NCBI GenBank assembly: GCA_937936325.1
Contig: CALGWV010000014.1
Span: 1 to 33,870 of the forward strand
Origin: an uncultured Bdellovibrionales bacterium
GTDB taxonomy: Bacteria; Bdellovibrionota; Bdellovibrionia; Bdellovibrionales; UBA1609
Reading direction: 5' to 3'
DNA: 33,870 nt
The notes under the pieces were generated by a model, which saw only the letters and a list, made by a program, of their open reading frames with translations, ran no database searches and was not told the DNA's origin. The translations under genes were made by a program, and so were the position numbers. This document shows, piece by piece, positions 17,650 through 25,181 of this stretch; the stretch's first letter is position 1; every line of letters starts with the position of its first letter.

Positions 17650-18105
17650 ATGAATGATATTGTAACACAGCAAATCTCAGACAAAATTGAAGCGATTCGC
17701 CCTGCCATTGGGCCCATCAAAGGGGTAAAGTCCTGGATCAAGTACATACGCCAGTCCCTGGGGATGAGTGCCGCTCAACTTGCTCAGCGCATGAAGCTCA
17801 AGCCTGTGGCTATCTATAAGTTTGAGTCCAATGAAGCCTTGGATCAGCTCAGCCTTAAAACATTGAAAAAAGCAGCAGAGGCTATGGATAGTTATTTTAT
17901 TTATGCCATCATTCCGAGAAAAAAATTAGAAAGTCTTATTGATGATCAAGCCACACAAAAAGCCTATACTATACTCAAAGAAACTCGACTTCATATGCAG
18001 ATTGAGGATCAAGATATTTCCGACAAGGCTTTTGAGCGACGGTTGAGAGAACTCAAAGACAAACTTAAACACTCAAAAGCCCTTTGGGAAGATGAGACAT
18101 TATGA
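17650..18105 (+). CDS. XRE-family regulator, 'mobile mystery protein A' (antitoxin-like)
   Basis: A 151-residue DNA-binding protein. An N-terminal helical region is followed by a helix-turn-helix at residues ~35-75 ('LGMSAAQLAQRMKL', then 'KPVAIYKFES') and a C-terminal charged helical tail. The pattern, including the 'IGPIKGVKSWIKYIRQ' lead-in and the 'YFIYAIIPR' strand, matches the family called mobile mystery protein A, always found beside a Fic-domain 'protein B', as here. It likely represses its own operon and may neutralise the Fic protein. No Shine-Dalgarno precedes the ATG, and an AT-rich promoter-like stretch abuts it, so the message may be leaderless. The start overlaps nothing upstream. 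The four-base ATGA overlap with the Fic gene shows coupling. Confidence 0.88.
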   Translation: MNDIVTQQISDKIEAIRPAIGPIKGVKSWIKYIRQSLGMSAAQLAQRMKLKPVAIYKFESNEALDQLSLKTLKKAAEAMDSYFIYAIIPRKKLESLIDDQATQKAYTILKETRLHMQIEDQDISDKAFERRLRELKDKLKHSKALWEDETL

Positions 18106-18686
18106 AAGAAATCTACTTTAATGACCGTCAAGGGCAAACTTTACTTACAGAAGAAGAGCGCAGAGGTTTAAGATTTAAGCATGTCACGACACTCTCAGAA
18201 GTAGATGAGCTTGAACATCGAAATATTGAGTCGGGTTTAATATGGCTCAGTTTAAACAAAAAAAAAGAATATCTCACCGATAGCTTTTTTAGGGAATTAC
18301 ATAAAAAATTATTTGGAGAAGTTTGGTCTTGGGCTGGACAGTATAGAACCTCAGCCAAAAATATAGGCATAGAGTATTGGAAAGTGCCTACAGAAGTGCT
18401 AAAACTTTGCGACGATGCTGAGTATTGGATTAAAAATGAAAGCTATTCTTGGATCGAGCTTATGGCTCGCTTTCATCATAAATTAGTTTACATTCATCCT
18501 TTTGCTAACGGAAACGGGCGTTTTTCTAGAATAATGACAAATTATCTTTGTTTTAAAAATAATATTCATCGCCCAAAATGGGGAGCTCCATTACCCCAGA
18601 AGCAAAGACGAGAGACCTACATTAAGGCCTTACGTGAAGCTGATCTTAAAGACTACACTCCACTCATCAAATTCTTGAGCCTTTAA
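18102..18686 (+). CDS. Fic-domain protein, 'mobile mystery protein B'
   Basis: A 194-residue soluble protein carrying the Fic fold. The active-site loop is HPFANGNGRFSR (His132 to Arg143), matching HPFx(D/E)GNGRxxR except that Asn136 replaces the acidic residue that normally coordinates Mg2+ in AMP-transferring Fic enzymes. Upstream, 'LFGEVWSWAGQYRTSAKNIG' is the segment typical of this family. Fic proteins transfer AMP or other phospho-moieties to target proteins; the Asn suggests altered or unusual chemistry, and the target is unknown. It is coupled to the XRE gene by an ATGA overlap, and its stop codon sits in the loop of an intrinsic terminator. The pair resembles a toxin-antitoxin module, but that function is inferred. 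Confidence 0.9.
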   Translation: MKEIYFNDRQGQTLLTEEERRGLRFKHVTTLSEVDELEHRNIESGLIWLSLNKKKEYLTDSFFRELHKKLFGEVWSWAGQYRTSAKNIGIEYWKVPTEVLKLCDDAEYWIKNESYSWIELMARFHHKLVYIHPFANGNGRFSRIMTNYLCFKNNIHRPKWGAPLPQKQRRETYIKALREADLKDYTPLIKFLSL

Positions 18687-18705
18687 AAGGCTTAAGAATT
18701 TTTTT
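18674..18705 (+). terminator. Intrinsic terminator of the XRE-Fic operon
   Basis: CTTGAGCCTT (18674-18683) pairs with AAGGCTTAAG (18687-18696) in a ten-pair stem with one G-U pair. The three-base loop is the Fic stop codon TAA, and seven T's follow after AA. The stem therefore includes the last codons of the Fic gene. Confidence 0.75.
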
Positions 18706-18716
18706 AAGAGTTAATT

Positions 18717-19499
18717 TTAAAACTTGGATAAAAGGGCCGGATGAGTCACTAAAGGACGTACCCCATGAGCTTTAGATTCATTAAACACATTTGATTTACA
18801 CCATCGACTCAAGGCTTTAAGACTTAGAGTTTTACAATTGTCCGGCACTGACCATGTGACCTGCAGAGGTGAGCACTTTGTTTGAGAATACTTTGGACCT
18901 GTTGTAGACCCCAAGAATTCTTTAGCCCCTCTTCGAGAAGGTAGCTTTTTAGCCTGGTGCTTTCCTTTTTTTTGAACAAGAGTAGTGGCTTTTTTAAATC
19001 TTCTATCAGAATTTCCCTCACCTGCAGTAACCAAATAAACCTGAGTTTCCACTCTAAGCTGTGGATTTGCGCACTGGTCTGAAAGACAAGCCCCTAAGCC
19101 CGGGCCAGGATCGACATCACAGCTGGTATGCACCCAATGAAACTCAACAGTATCTCCGACTGTGACACCTTGGCAGGCATTCTTAAACCCTGTTGGGACA
19201 ACTTTAGCTATTTTATGTTTATGTTTTGAAGCACACTGATACCCCTGAGTCGGGTCATTATTTTTAAGCTGGCTGAAGGCTTTTCCTTTATGCTCGGCCC
19301 CTGTGTGATAGTGAATATTACACAAATTTAATTTTTTATACTTCGGCGCTATAGAAAATAAATTGGCATTCAAGCCTTTCTTTTGAGTGATATCTCTTGG
19401 AGTTTGGGGCCCAAAACCCTTACAGTATTCGTCTGCAAATACAGAAGATATGAATGAAAAGAAACAACTTAGAACAAAAGTTAACTTCAAAAGCTTCAT
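18717..19499 (-). CDS. Delta-class carbonic anhydrase-like periplasmic protein
   Basis: A 260-residue protein with a signal peptide (cleavage near residue 22, VFA-DE) and a Cys-rich mature part. The segments 'LNLCNIHYHTGAEHKG' (His63, His65, His70) and 'VGDTVEFHWVHTSC' (His121, His124) match the conserved core of delta-class carbonic anhydrases, where three histidines hold zinc. The enzyme would interconvert CO2 and bicarbonate in the periplasm. Several cysteines suggest disulfides. The C-terminal ~90 residues, Lys-rich with Trp and Cys, are also part of the usual length. The ATG at 19499 has GAGG five bases upstream and a plausible promoter before that. It is convergent with the Fic operon and lies inside the repeat-bracketed island. 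Catalysis is inferred from the family. Confidence 0.82.
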   Translation of the reverse strand: MKLLKLTFVLSCFFSFISSVFADEYCKGFGPQTPRDITQKKGLNANLFSIAPKYKKLNLCNIHYHTGAEHKGKAFSQLKNNDPTQGYQCASKHKHKIAKVVPTGFKNACQGVTVGDTVEFHWVHTSCDVDPGPGLGACLSDQCANPQLRVETQVYLVTAGEGNSDRRFKKATTLVQKKGKHQAKKLPSRRGAKEFLGSTTGPKYSQTKCSPLQVTWSVPDNCKTLSLKALSRWCKSNVFNESKAHGVRPLVTHPALLSKF

Positions 19500-19532
19500 T
19501 TGGACCTCACTTAAATTAATAATTAAAATTCG

Positions 19533-19560
19533 AGTATACAGAATAGTGGAATTTCCTCAA
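19533..19560 (-). promoter_or_regulatory. Candidate promoter of the carbonic anhydrase gene
   Basis: On the minus strand TTGAGG (19555-19560) and TATACT (19533-19538) are 16 bases apart, giving a sigma70-like pair with a predicted start about 25 bases before the ATG. Confidence 0.4.
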
Positions 19561-19684
19561 ATTTCATTAAAATTTTAAAAAAAAACACAATCTTGAATTT
19601 AACTTCTATAATCATTTAAATTACAAAGATTATGATGACAGAATCTTACATTTAGCAAAGGTGCGGCAGAGAAACATACTCATT

Positions 19685-19851
19685 TATACTGGGCACACTT
19701 AGGTTTTCCCTTTTTCTGTGGAAGTGATTTTTTAGTTAGATTTGATACGTGAGCCTGAAAGACTAGCCATAGCTATTTTGAAGGCGATCAAATTAATTTT
19801 AACAAAAAAGCGCTCCACAGAAACAGGGAAAACCTAAGTATGTTCAGTATA
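19685..19851. repeat. MITE-like imperfect inverted-repeat element
   Basis: The arms 19685-19746 and 19787-19851 are imperfect reverse complements. The best-matched parts are the outer TATACTG/CAGTATA ends, the exactly paired CTTAGGTTTTCCC (19698-19710) with GGGAAAACCTAAG (19826-19838), the TTTCTGTGGA block, and inner ATTTGAT/ATCAAAT. The spacer contains the small hairpin TAGC-CATA-GCTA. It has no coding capacity. A miniature inverted-repeat transposable element or a hairpin RNA are both possible. The 477-base gap from 19500 to 19976 holds this element, the promoter and the short repeat at 19903, and nothing else I can see. Confidence 0.75.
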
Positions 19852-19902
19852 CTATACGTTGCCGACCTGAATAACCCTCAAAATAAAGTAGAATATCTTA
19901 AA

Positions 19903-19925
19903 CTCTAGGGGCTGTGGAAGTTTCA
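19903..19925 (+). repeat. Dispersed 23-bp repeat, second copy
   Basis: CTCTAGGGGCTGTGGAAGTTTCA matches 20 of 23 bases of 17409-17431, in the same orientation. As with that copy, it lies 30-50 bases to the right of an inverted-repeat element, so together the two sites bracket the Fic/carbonic anhydrase segment. Confidence 0.55.
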
Positions 19926-19976
19926 AAAATTAAGCTAAAAAATTCATAAGTAAAAGAAAACTTTTTTTAGAAGAGT

Positions 19977-20474
19977 TTACTTTATACGCCTGGCAGGAAT
20001 GCCGACAAAAACAGAGTCTGCGGGGCAGTCTTTAGTCACGACAGAGTTTGCTCCGATTTTGACATTTTTACCTAGCGTGACAGGACCCAATACTTTAGCG
20101 CCTGCACCGATCAGAACATTGTCGTCGAGCGTGGGGTGCCTTTTCGCCAAATTCAAACTTGTCCCGCCCAGCGTAGAACCATGATAAATAATCACATTGT
20201 CTCCCACTATAGCTGTTTCCCCTATCACCACACCATGGCCATGATCAATGACGAGGTTTTTACCAATGACAGCCCCTGGATGAATCTCTATAGCCGTAAT
20301 CAGCCGACTAAACTCTGAAATCAATCTTGCTAAAAATGTGAGTTTAATTTTGTATAAAACATGGGAGATACGATGAAAAAAAATGGCTTTAGGCCCAGGG
20401 TAAAGAAAAAATATTTCTAATAGGGATTTTGCACTAGGATCTTTTTTTTTATAAGCGCGGAGTAATGTCAGCAT
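19977..20474 (-). CDS. cysE: Serine O-acetyltransferase
   Basis: A 165-residue cytoplasmic enzyme of the left-handed beta-helix acyltransferase family. It makes O-acetylserine from serine and acetyl-CoA, the first step of cysteine synthesis. Hexapeptide turns run from residue ~65, with the serine acetyltransferase hallmarks '[19 protein letters not shown]' (catalytic His in DHGHG), '[10 protein letters not shown]', 'GSTLGGT' and a GIPAR end. It is shorter than the Escherichia coli enzyme because most of the N-terminal helical domain is absent, as in compact EpsC-type forms. It appears monocistronic. No Shine-Dalgarno is visible, but TTGTAA (20522-20527) and TATTCT (20500-20505) are 16 bases apart on the minus strand and could be its promoter. 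No cysteine-synthase gene is in the window. Confidence 0.9.
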   Translation of the reverse strand: MLTLLRAYKKKDPSAKSLLEIFFLYPGPKAIFFHRISHVLYKIKLTFLARLISEFSRLITAIEIHPGAVIGKNLVIDHGHGVVIGETAIVGDNVIIYHGSTLGGTSLNLAKRHPTLDDNVLIGAGAKVLGPVTLGKNVKIGANSVVTKDCPADSVFVGIPARRIK

Positions 20475-20550
20475 GATTTAAGCTTAAACTATGTTCTGCA
20501 GAATACCAATCGGCTACACTTTTACAAAAAACTTCTTTTCATCCCAAAGA

Positions 20551-22146
20551 TTAGACTGACTTGATATATTTTTTTTGAAGCTTTAAGAAATCGCGGTGGA
20601 ATTCGGCATCTTCTACAAACTCTGCTGCTTTTTTTAAGCTGTGACTGGCCTCTGACTCTTTACCCATTTCATCGTTGATTTTTGAGACTTTGATTTTGGC
20701 TACTATCGAGTGAGGTTGTCTGTTTAAAACTTGGCTCCAGTGCTTTAAAGAACACTTTAAATCCTTTTCATTTTCACAAAACCTCGCCTGTAAAATATGA
20801 GAAAAAAGACTTGAGTCCATAAACCCACTTTCCTGAGCTTTGGCTAAGCTAATGATAAACTGACTTCTTAAACCTGCTTTATAGTAGTTATAGGCCATAA
20901 GACTTTGAAGCTTTGAGTCCTGGTTCTGCTTCAGCCTTTCAGAGCGAGCCCCAACAGCAATTGCTTTTTCAAACTCGTCAAACAAAGATAAACATAGAAA
21001 ATAAATTTGAGACTCTTCTAATTGTACTTTATTATTTTCACAAACTTGCGAGGAAAGTTGCTCGAATCTATGGTCCAGATCTAAAGTGACCACCCTTTCA
21101 TCTGAGATGAAAAAGTCTTGATCATAGGCAAAACCTTCAATTTGTCTTTTATCTGCATCTTCCAAATGAGGCCAGATTGAAAAAAGCCTCTTTAGTAACT
21201 CTGTAGAAAAAATATTAGAAAGGGACAGCTTTTGAATAAAAATTTCTTTTATATAAGAAAACTTTTCAAAATCTTTATCTATAGCAAAAACCTTACTGTG
21301 AGCATCAAAAATTCGGAGCAGAAGCCACGACTTTTTGTATCCCCTGGAATAGGCTTCCATATAAAAATCTAAAGCCTTTTGTGCATCGTCCATTTCATAA
21401 TAGACTTGCCCCATTTGAGCCCAGGCTTCCAAATTATATTTGTCGTCACTCATTTTTTGCTTATAAAAATTTATGGCCTCTTTAAATTGTCCTGTTTTCA
21501 AAAGATAATGACCTAAGACAAACTTCTCTTGGGCTTGCTCAGGTGATATTTCTTTTAAAATTAACTCTTTATTTTCACTCAAACTCAGCAATAATGTTTG
21601 ATACAAACTTCCTATACCTAACTCCTGCCGACGTTCAGCACTCATTGAACTGAGCATTTTATAAGCAGACGAATAATCATAGGAAGTGAGTTTTTGATTT
21701 ACATCCTCAATATTAAAATTTAAATTTGGCATCATAACTTTCGTGTTTTTCAAAAAAAATACTCCGCCTGAAACAACAATAACCAGCGCACCCAAAAGAT
21801 AAAATGGAATAAAATTTCGAGCAGGAGTTGATTCCAATTTTTGAGCCGGAGAAGCTGTGGGTACATAATGTCTGTTAGAGACTTCAAAAGTATTTTCAGC
21901 AGTCAAAATATCTGTATAGGTATGTTGAGTATGCTCAAATTCGTTCTTAGTTCCTCTTAAGAACTCTTTGCTCTTTAGAAACTGAGCGAAGGTCTCTTCA
22001 TCTCGAATAAACACCCACTCTCCTAATGAGGAGCATATTTCATCCTGACTTGAAATATTATTAAGAACCAAGTGTTCTTGTACTTCATCCTTAGAAATTG
22101 GGCCTATAATTTCTGAGTGACTTCTCACAATCCATAACTTATCCAT
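20551..22146 (-). CDS. GYF-like domain, single TM and TPR protein
   Basis: A 531-residue protein. The N-terminal ~60 residues resemble the GYF_2/DUF4339 domain ('IGPISKDEVQEHLV', then a GEWVFI end). A low-complexity linker leads to one transmembrane helix (~112-131, IPFYLLGALVIVVSGGVFFL). Residues ~150-531 contain TPR-like repeats, including 'AWAQMGQVYYEMDDAQKAL'. The GYF domain would be cytoplasmic and the TPR part periplasmic. The same combination of GYF and export/TPR elements occurs in gliding-machine proteins such as AgmX/GltJ, so a role in a protein-protein scaffold is plausible but unproven. The ORF track uses a TTG; the ATG one codon later (22146) is preferred. A TATAAT only eight bases upstream and no Shine-Dalgarno suggest a leaderless message. 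Confidence 0.78.
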   Translation of the reverse strand: MDKLWIVRSHSEIIGPISKDEVQEHLVLNNISSQDEICSSLGEWVFIRDEETFAQFLKSKEFLRGTKNEFEHTQHTYTDILTAENTFEVSNRHYVPTASPAQKLESTPARNFIPFYLLGALVIVVSGGVFFLKNTKVMMPNLNFNIEDVNQKLTSYDYSSAYKMLSSMSAERRQELGIGSLYQTLLLSLSENKELILKEISPEQAQEKFVLGHYLLKTGQFKEAINFYKQKMSDDKYNLEAWAQMGQVYYEMDDAQKALDFYMEAYSRGYKKSWLLLRIFDAHSKVFAIDKDFEKFSYIKEIFIQKLSLSNIFSTELLKRLFSIWPHLEDADKRQIEGFAYDQDFFISDERVVTLDLDHRFEQLSSQVCENNKVQLEESQIYFLCLSLFDEFEKAIAVGARSERLKQNQDSKLQSLMAYNYYKAGLRSQFIISLAKAQESGFMDSSLFSHILQARFCENEKDLKCSLKHWSQVLNRQPHSIVAKIKVSKINDEMGKESEASHSLKKAAEFVEDAEFHRDFLKLQKKYIKSV

Positions 22147-22154
22147 CAATAAAA

Positions 22155-22183
22155 ATTATAGACTTAAAAACTTCAGTTGACAT
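22155..22183 (-). promoter_or_regulatory. Candidate promoter for a leaderless GYF-TPR transcript
   Basis: On the minus strand ATGTCA (22178-22183) and a perfect TATAAT (22155-22160) are 17 bases apart. Transcription would start within a base or two of the ATG at 22146, which has no Shine-Dalgarno. Confidence 0.45.
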
Positions 22184-22195
22184 TGAAAGGTCTGG

Positions 22196-23704
22196 TTAAT
22201 GAAAAAAGTGTCGCCTTCCAGTGAGTACCATTCCCATTCCTAGAGATTGAGCTGTTTCTATGACCTCTTCATCTCTGATAGAGCCTCCAGGCTGTATGAC
22301 CCACTCTACACCATGAGAGGCCGCAAGCTCTATAGAGTCCTTAAAAGGAAAAAAAGCATCACTAGCCAGAATTAAATTCTTGGCTTCAGGATGGAATTTT
22401 TTTTGCCTTGCTAGAGCCTGCTCAACAGCATCCACCCTAGAAACTTGCCCCATTCCGAAACCTACTGACTGGCTTCCGGAAATAATCGCAATGGCATTAC
22501 TCTTGAGTAAGCTGGCACTTTTCCAAGCCAGGCTCAGACTTCTCTTTAAACTCTCGTCTATAGGACGTCCTAAGACTTTCCAGCTTTCAGGCCAGTCTTG
22601 CACTTTATCTTGATCTTGCAAAAGGTAACCACCCCAAATCGATTTTACTTTTTGAGATTTAGACGTTTTATGGGTGACGATTTCGGGCCAAGCCAGCAAT
22701 CGGATATTTTTTTTAGACTTTAAGCACTCCAAAGCCTCGGCAGAATATTCTGGAGCTAAAACACATTCTACAAACATCTTTGAAAGTTCCTGTGCTTGTG
22801 CGATTTCCATTTTAAAGTTTACGCCTACCAAACCTCCAAATACACTCAAAGGATCTCCCTTAAGGGCCCCTATAAACGACTGGTGTGGGTTTGAAAACTC
22901 AGCCAAACCACAGGGATTATTGTGCTTTACTGCAACAGCTCCAGTGGGACCTAAAGTTTTTAAACTTTGAGCTAAAGCTTCAAGATCCAAAAGATTATTA
23001 TACGACAAGGCTTTACCGTGCAAAATTTGAGCTTCATGAAGCCCCTTAGTTTCAGAAACATACCAACTCGCTTTTTGATCAGGATTTTCGCCATAACGTA
23101 AATCCATATGTTTTTTTGCTTTAAGCTCTAACCCGGCCTCTCCACCCTCCAACCACCCGGCAATCATTTGATCATATTTTGAGGTCATTTTAAAAACCTT
23201 AACGGCTAGTTTTTTTCTCATCTGTAAATCAATTTTATTTTCAGTCAAAATGGGATAATCTTTAGGATCACTAATCACCACGATCCTTTCAAAGGATTTA
23301 GAGGCAGACCTTAAAAATGAAGGTCCACCAATATCAATCAGTTCAATTTGATCTTTCTCAGTTTTAGAGTTTTTAAGCCCCTCTTCGAAGGGGTAAAGGT
23401 TGCCAACAACAAGATCAAAAGCTTGTGTGGAAAACTCTTCTAAAGTGGCTTTATCCTCTGCATGATTTTTGCGCGCCAGCAAAGCCATATGAACTTTAGG
23501 ATGGAGGCTTTTCACACGCCCACCCATAATTTCTGGAAAACCGGTGACTTCACTTACATCTTTGACTTCAACACCTAATTTTTTTAAAGCTACAGCCGTA
23601 CCGCCAGTAGAAACGGTCTCTACTTTTTTCTGAATTAAAAACTGAGCTAAAGTCTCAAGATTAGATTTATTGGCCACACTTACTAATGCACGCTTTATGT
23701 CCAC
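22196..23704 (-). CDS. purH: Bifunctional AICAR formyltransferase / IMP cyclohydrolase
   Basis: A 502-residue cytoplasmic enzyme catalysing the last two steps of de novo purine synthesis: formylation of AICAR with 10-formyl-THF and ring closure to IMP. The N-terminal MGS-like cyclohydrolase domain has 'VETVSTGGTAVALKKLGV' and 'GGRVKSLHPKVH'. The transformylase domain has 'LRYGENPDQKASWY' and the catalytic 'VKHNNPCG'. The end 'GSIRDEEVIETAQSLGMGMVLTGRRHFFH' is typical. The ORF track starts at a TTG nine codons upstream, but AAGGAG lies seven bases before an in-frame GTG at 23704, giving the expected N-terminus DIKRALVSV. It follows mlaD by 79 bases on the same strand and may be transcribed partly from the upstream operon. 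Confidence 0.96.
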   Translation of the reverse strand: MDIKRALVSVANKSNLETLAQFLIQKKVETVSTGGTAVALKKLGVEVKDVSEVTGFPEIMGGRVKSLHPKVHMALLARKNHAEDKATLEEFSTQAFDLVVGNLYPFEEGLKNSKTEKDQIELIDIGGPSFLRSASKSFERIVVISDPKDYPILTENKIDLQMRKKLAVKVFKMTSKYDQMIAGWLEGGEAGLELKAKKHMDLRYGENPDQKASWYVSETKGLHEAQILHGKALSYNNLLDLEALAQSLKTLGPTGAVAVKHNNPCGLAEFSNPHQSFIGALKGDPLSVFGGLVGVNFKMEIAQAQELSKMFVECVLAPEYSAEALECLKSKKNIRLLAWPEIVTHKTSKSQKVKSIWGGYLLQDQDKVQDWPESWKVLGRPIDESLKRSLSLAWKSASLLKSNAIAIISGSQSVGFGMGQVSRVDAVEQALARQKKFHPEAKNLILASDAFFPFKDSIELAASHGVEWVIQPGGSIRDEEVIETAQSLGMGMVLTGRRHFFH

Positions 23705-23783
23705 AATGGATCTCCTTTGAAGTCGAGCCAATTGTGTCTGGAGCTGGCTAAGAGGACAAGCTGCAACTCAAAAAAATCTCTAT

Positions 23784-25181
23784 TTAACGGAGTAAACCTG
23801 TGGCTAGTACTCCTAAATCATCAGTTTCAACAGATAGCCCAGCTCCGATAAACGGATTAAAGCCAGGACCAGAGTCCAAAATAGAATCTCCTCCACCTAC
23901 CAAATATACTCCATCTAGGACATTCCATTTCGCAAATAATCTTAGATGAGTGTCTTCAAAATCAAAGACCTCTGCACTGAGGCTTAAACGATCATCAAAT
24001 AGATGGTAATCGACTCCTACCCCACCACGACTTTGTATTAATCCGCCCTTAAAAGTGAGGTCAAAATATCTTTTAGCAAAAAGAGCTGTGAGTTTGAGTT
24101 TACTTTTTTGAGTTTCAGTTTCAGCCACTTCTTCTTGAGTTACAGTTGTCACACCAGCAGTTGTTGTCTTTGTTTCCGTGAGAGTATGAGTTTTTTCACT
24201 CACCCCTAGTGGATCTTGAATGACCTGAAACTCATAATGACGTGTTAGTGAGGGCTGAATTTTTAACCCTACAAATGTTTTAAAATCAGAATCACTAGTA
24301 AGATATTCTGAATGAAAGTCCACACTCGTAATTATAGATTTACTCCCACCCAAGAGGTCGTTCACTTGGTTTAAAGTAGAGTTCAATTTATCAATAGTTT
24401 GAGAGTCATTAATGAGCTGCCCTAAAGTTCCTTCACCCGTTTGGATTTTTTTAGTGACATCTTCAATGTTGGCCATTGAGCGATCCAGACGATCTACAGA
24501 ATCATAGGCTTTAGAAAGTGTATTTTTAAAGGCCCCCCCGCCATCAGCACTTAAAGAATCTTCCATAAGAGCTGACATTCTGTCGAGGCGTCCCATAATG
24601 GCTTCAAACTTCTGCATATTGTGACCCGTCACCTGACTCATGTCTGCAGTGATGTTTTCAAGATTTCCCATAATTCGGCCAATACTCGTGCTTTGATCTC
24701 CATGAATTGAAGCCCCTCTCAGTGCTTCGGCCACATCTTTTAAAGCAGTGGTAATGTCTCCAGCTTGGGCAAATGCCGCTTCCATACCTCCAGACTCATT
24801 GGTTAAGAGCTCTGCTGAATTAGGCAGTAAAGCACCAGAAGAAAGCCCGTTATTTAAAGAAACAAAGCGATCCCCCAGTATCCCACTAGATTTAATTTCA
24901 ACCCTTGTCCCTTCATAAAGCTTGAGTTGAGAACTGACCAAAATCCAAACTTCTGCTAAACCACCTTGAAGTTGAATACTCTCTATGTTTCCAACGCTCA
25001 CACCAGACATTTTGACGGCCCCGTTCTTAATCAGACCACTGGCATCATTCAGTTTAAAAACATAACGATTGGAGCCTCCCAACACATGAGGACTTTTCGA
25101 CAACATCACAGACATCCAGCTCACAATGACAATCCCGACTAGAGTAAAAAGTCCCACTTTAAATTTTAAATTTTGAAACAT
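23784..25181 (-). CDS. mlaD: MlaD/MCE-family phospholipid transport protein with long C-terminus
   Basis: A 465-residue protein anchored by an N-terminal helix (~8-27), followed by an MCE domain at ~38-118 ('VKMSGVSVGNIESIQL', 'SSGILGDRFVSLNNG'). Residues ~130-290 are helical with many Asp/Ser and probably form the tube of MCE proteins. Residues ~300-465 are strand-rich with repeated aromatic/Gly patterns (for example 'RGGVGVDYHLFDDRLSLSAEVFDFE') resembling beta-barrel or beta-sandwich proteins. The Escherichia coli MlaD is about 180 residues, so this is much longer. MlaD binds phospholipid between MlaFE and the outer membrane. The ATG overlaps the mlaF stop by one base (TAATG). No MlaA, MlaB or MlaC homologue is visible in the window. 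Confidence 0.88.
   Translation of the reverse strand: MFQNLKFKVGLFTLVGIVIVSWMSVMLSKSPHVLGGSNRYVFKLNDASGLIKNGAVKMSGVSVGNIESIQLQGGLAEVWILVSSQLKLYEGTRVEIKSSGILGDRFVSLNNGLSSGALLPNSAELLTNESGGMEAAFAQAGDITTALKDVAEALRGASIHGDQSTSIGRIMGNLENITADMSQVTGHNMQKFEAIMGRLDRMSALMEDSLSADGGGAFKNTLSKAYDSVDRLDRSMANIEDVTKKIQTGEGTLGQLINDSQTIDKLNSTLNQVNDLLGGSKSIITSVDFHSEYLTSDSDFKTFVGLKIQPSLTRHYEFQVIQDPLGVSEKTHTLTETKTTTAGVTTVTQEEVAETETQKSKLKLTALFAKRYFDLTFKGGLIQSRGGVGVDYHLFDDRLSLSAEVFDFEDTHLRLFAKWNVLDGVYLVGGGDSILDSGPGFNPFIGAGLSVETDDLGVLATGLLR

Noticed and set aside
17468-17653. 61-residue plus ORF upstream of the XRE gene
   Set aside because: TTG start, low-complexity Ile/Phe/Tyr translation of AT-rich promoter DNA.
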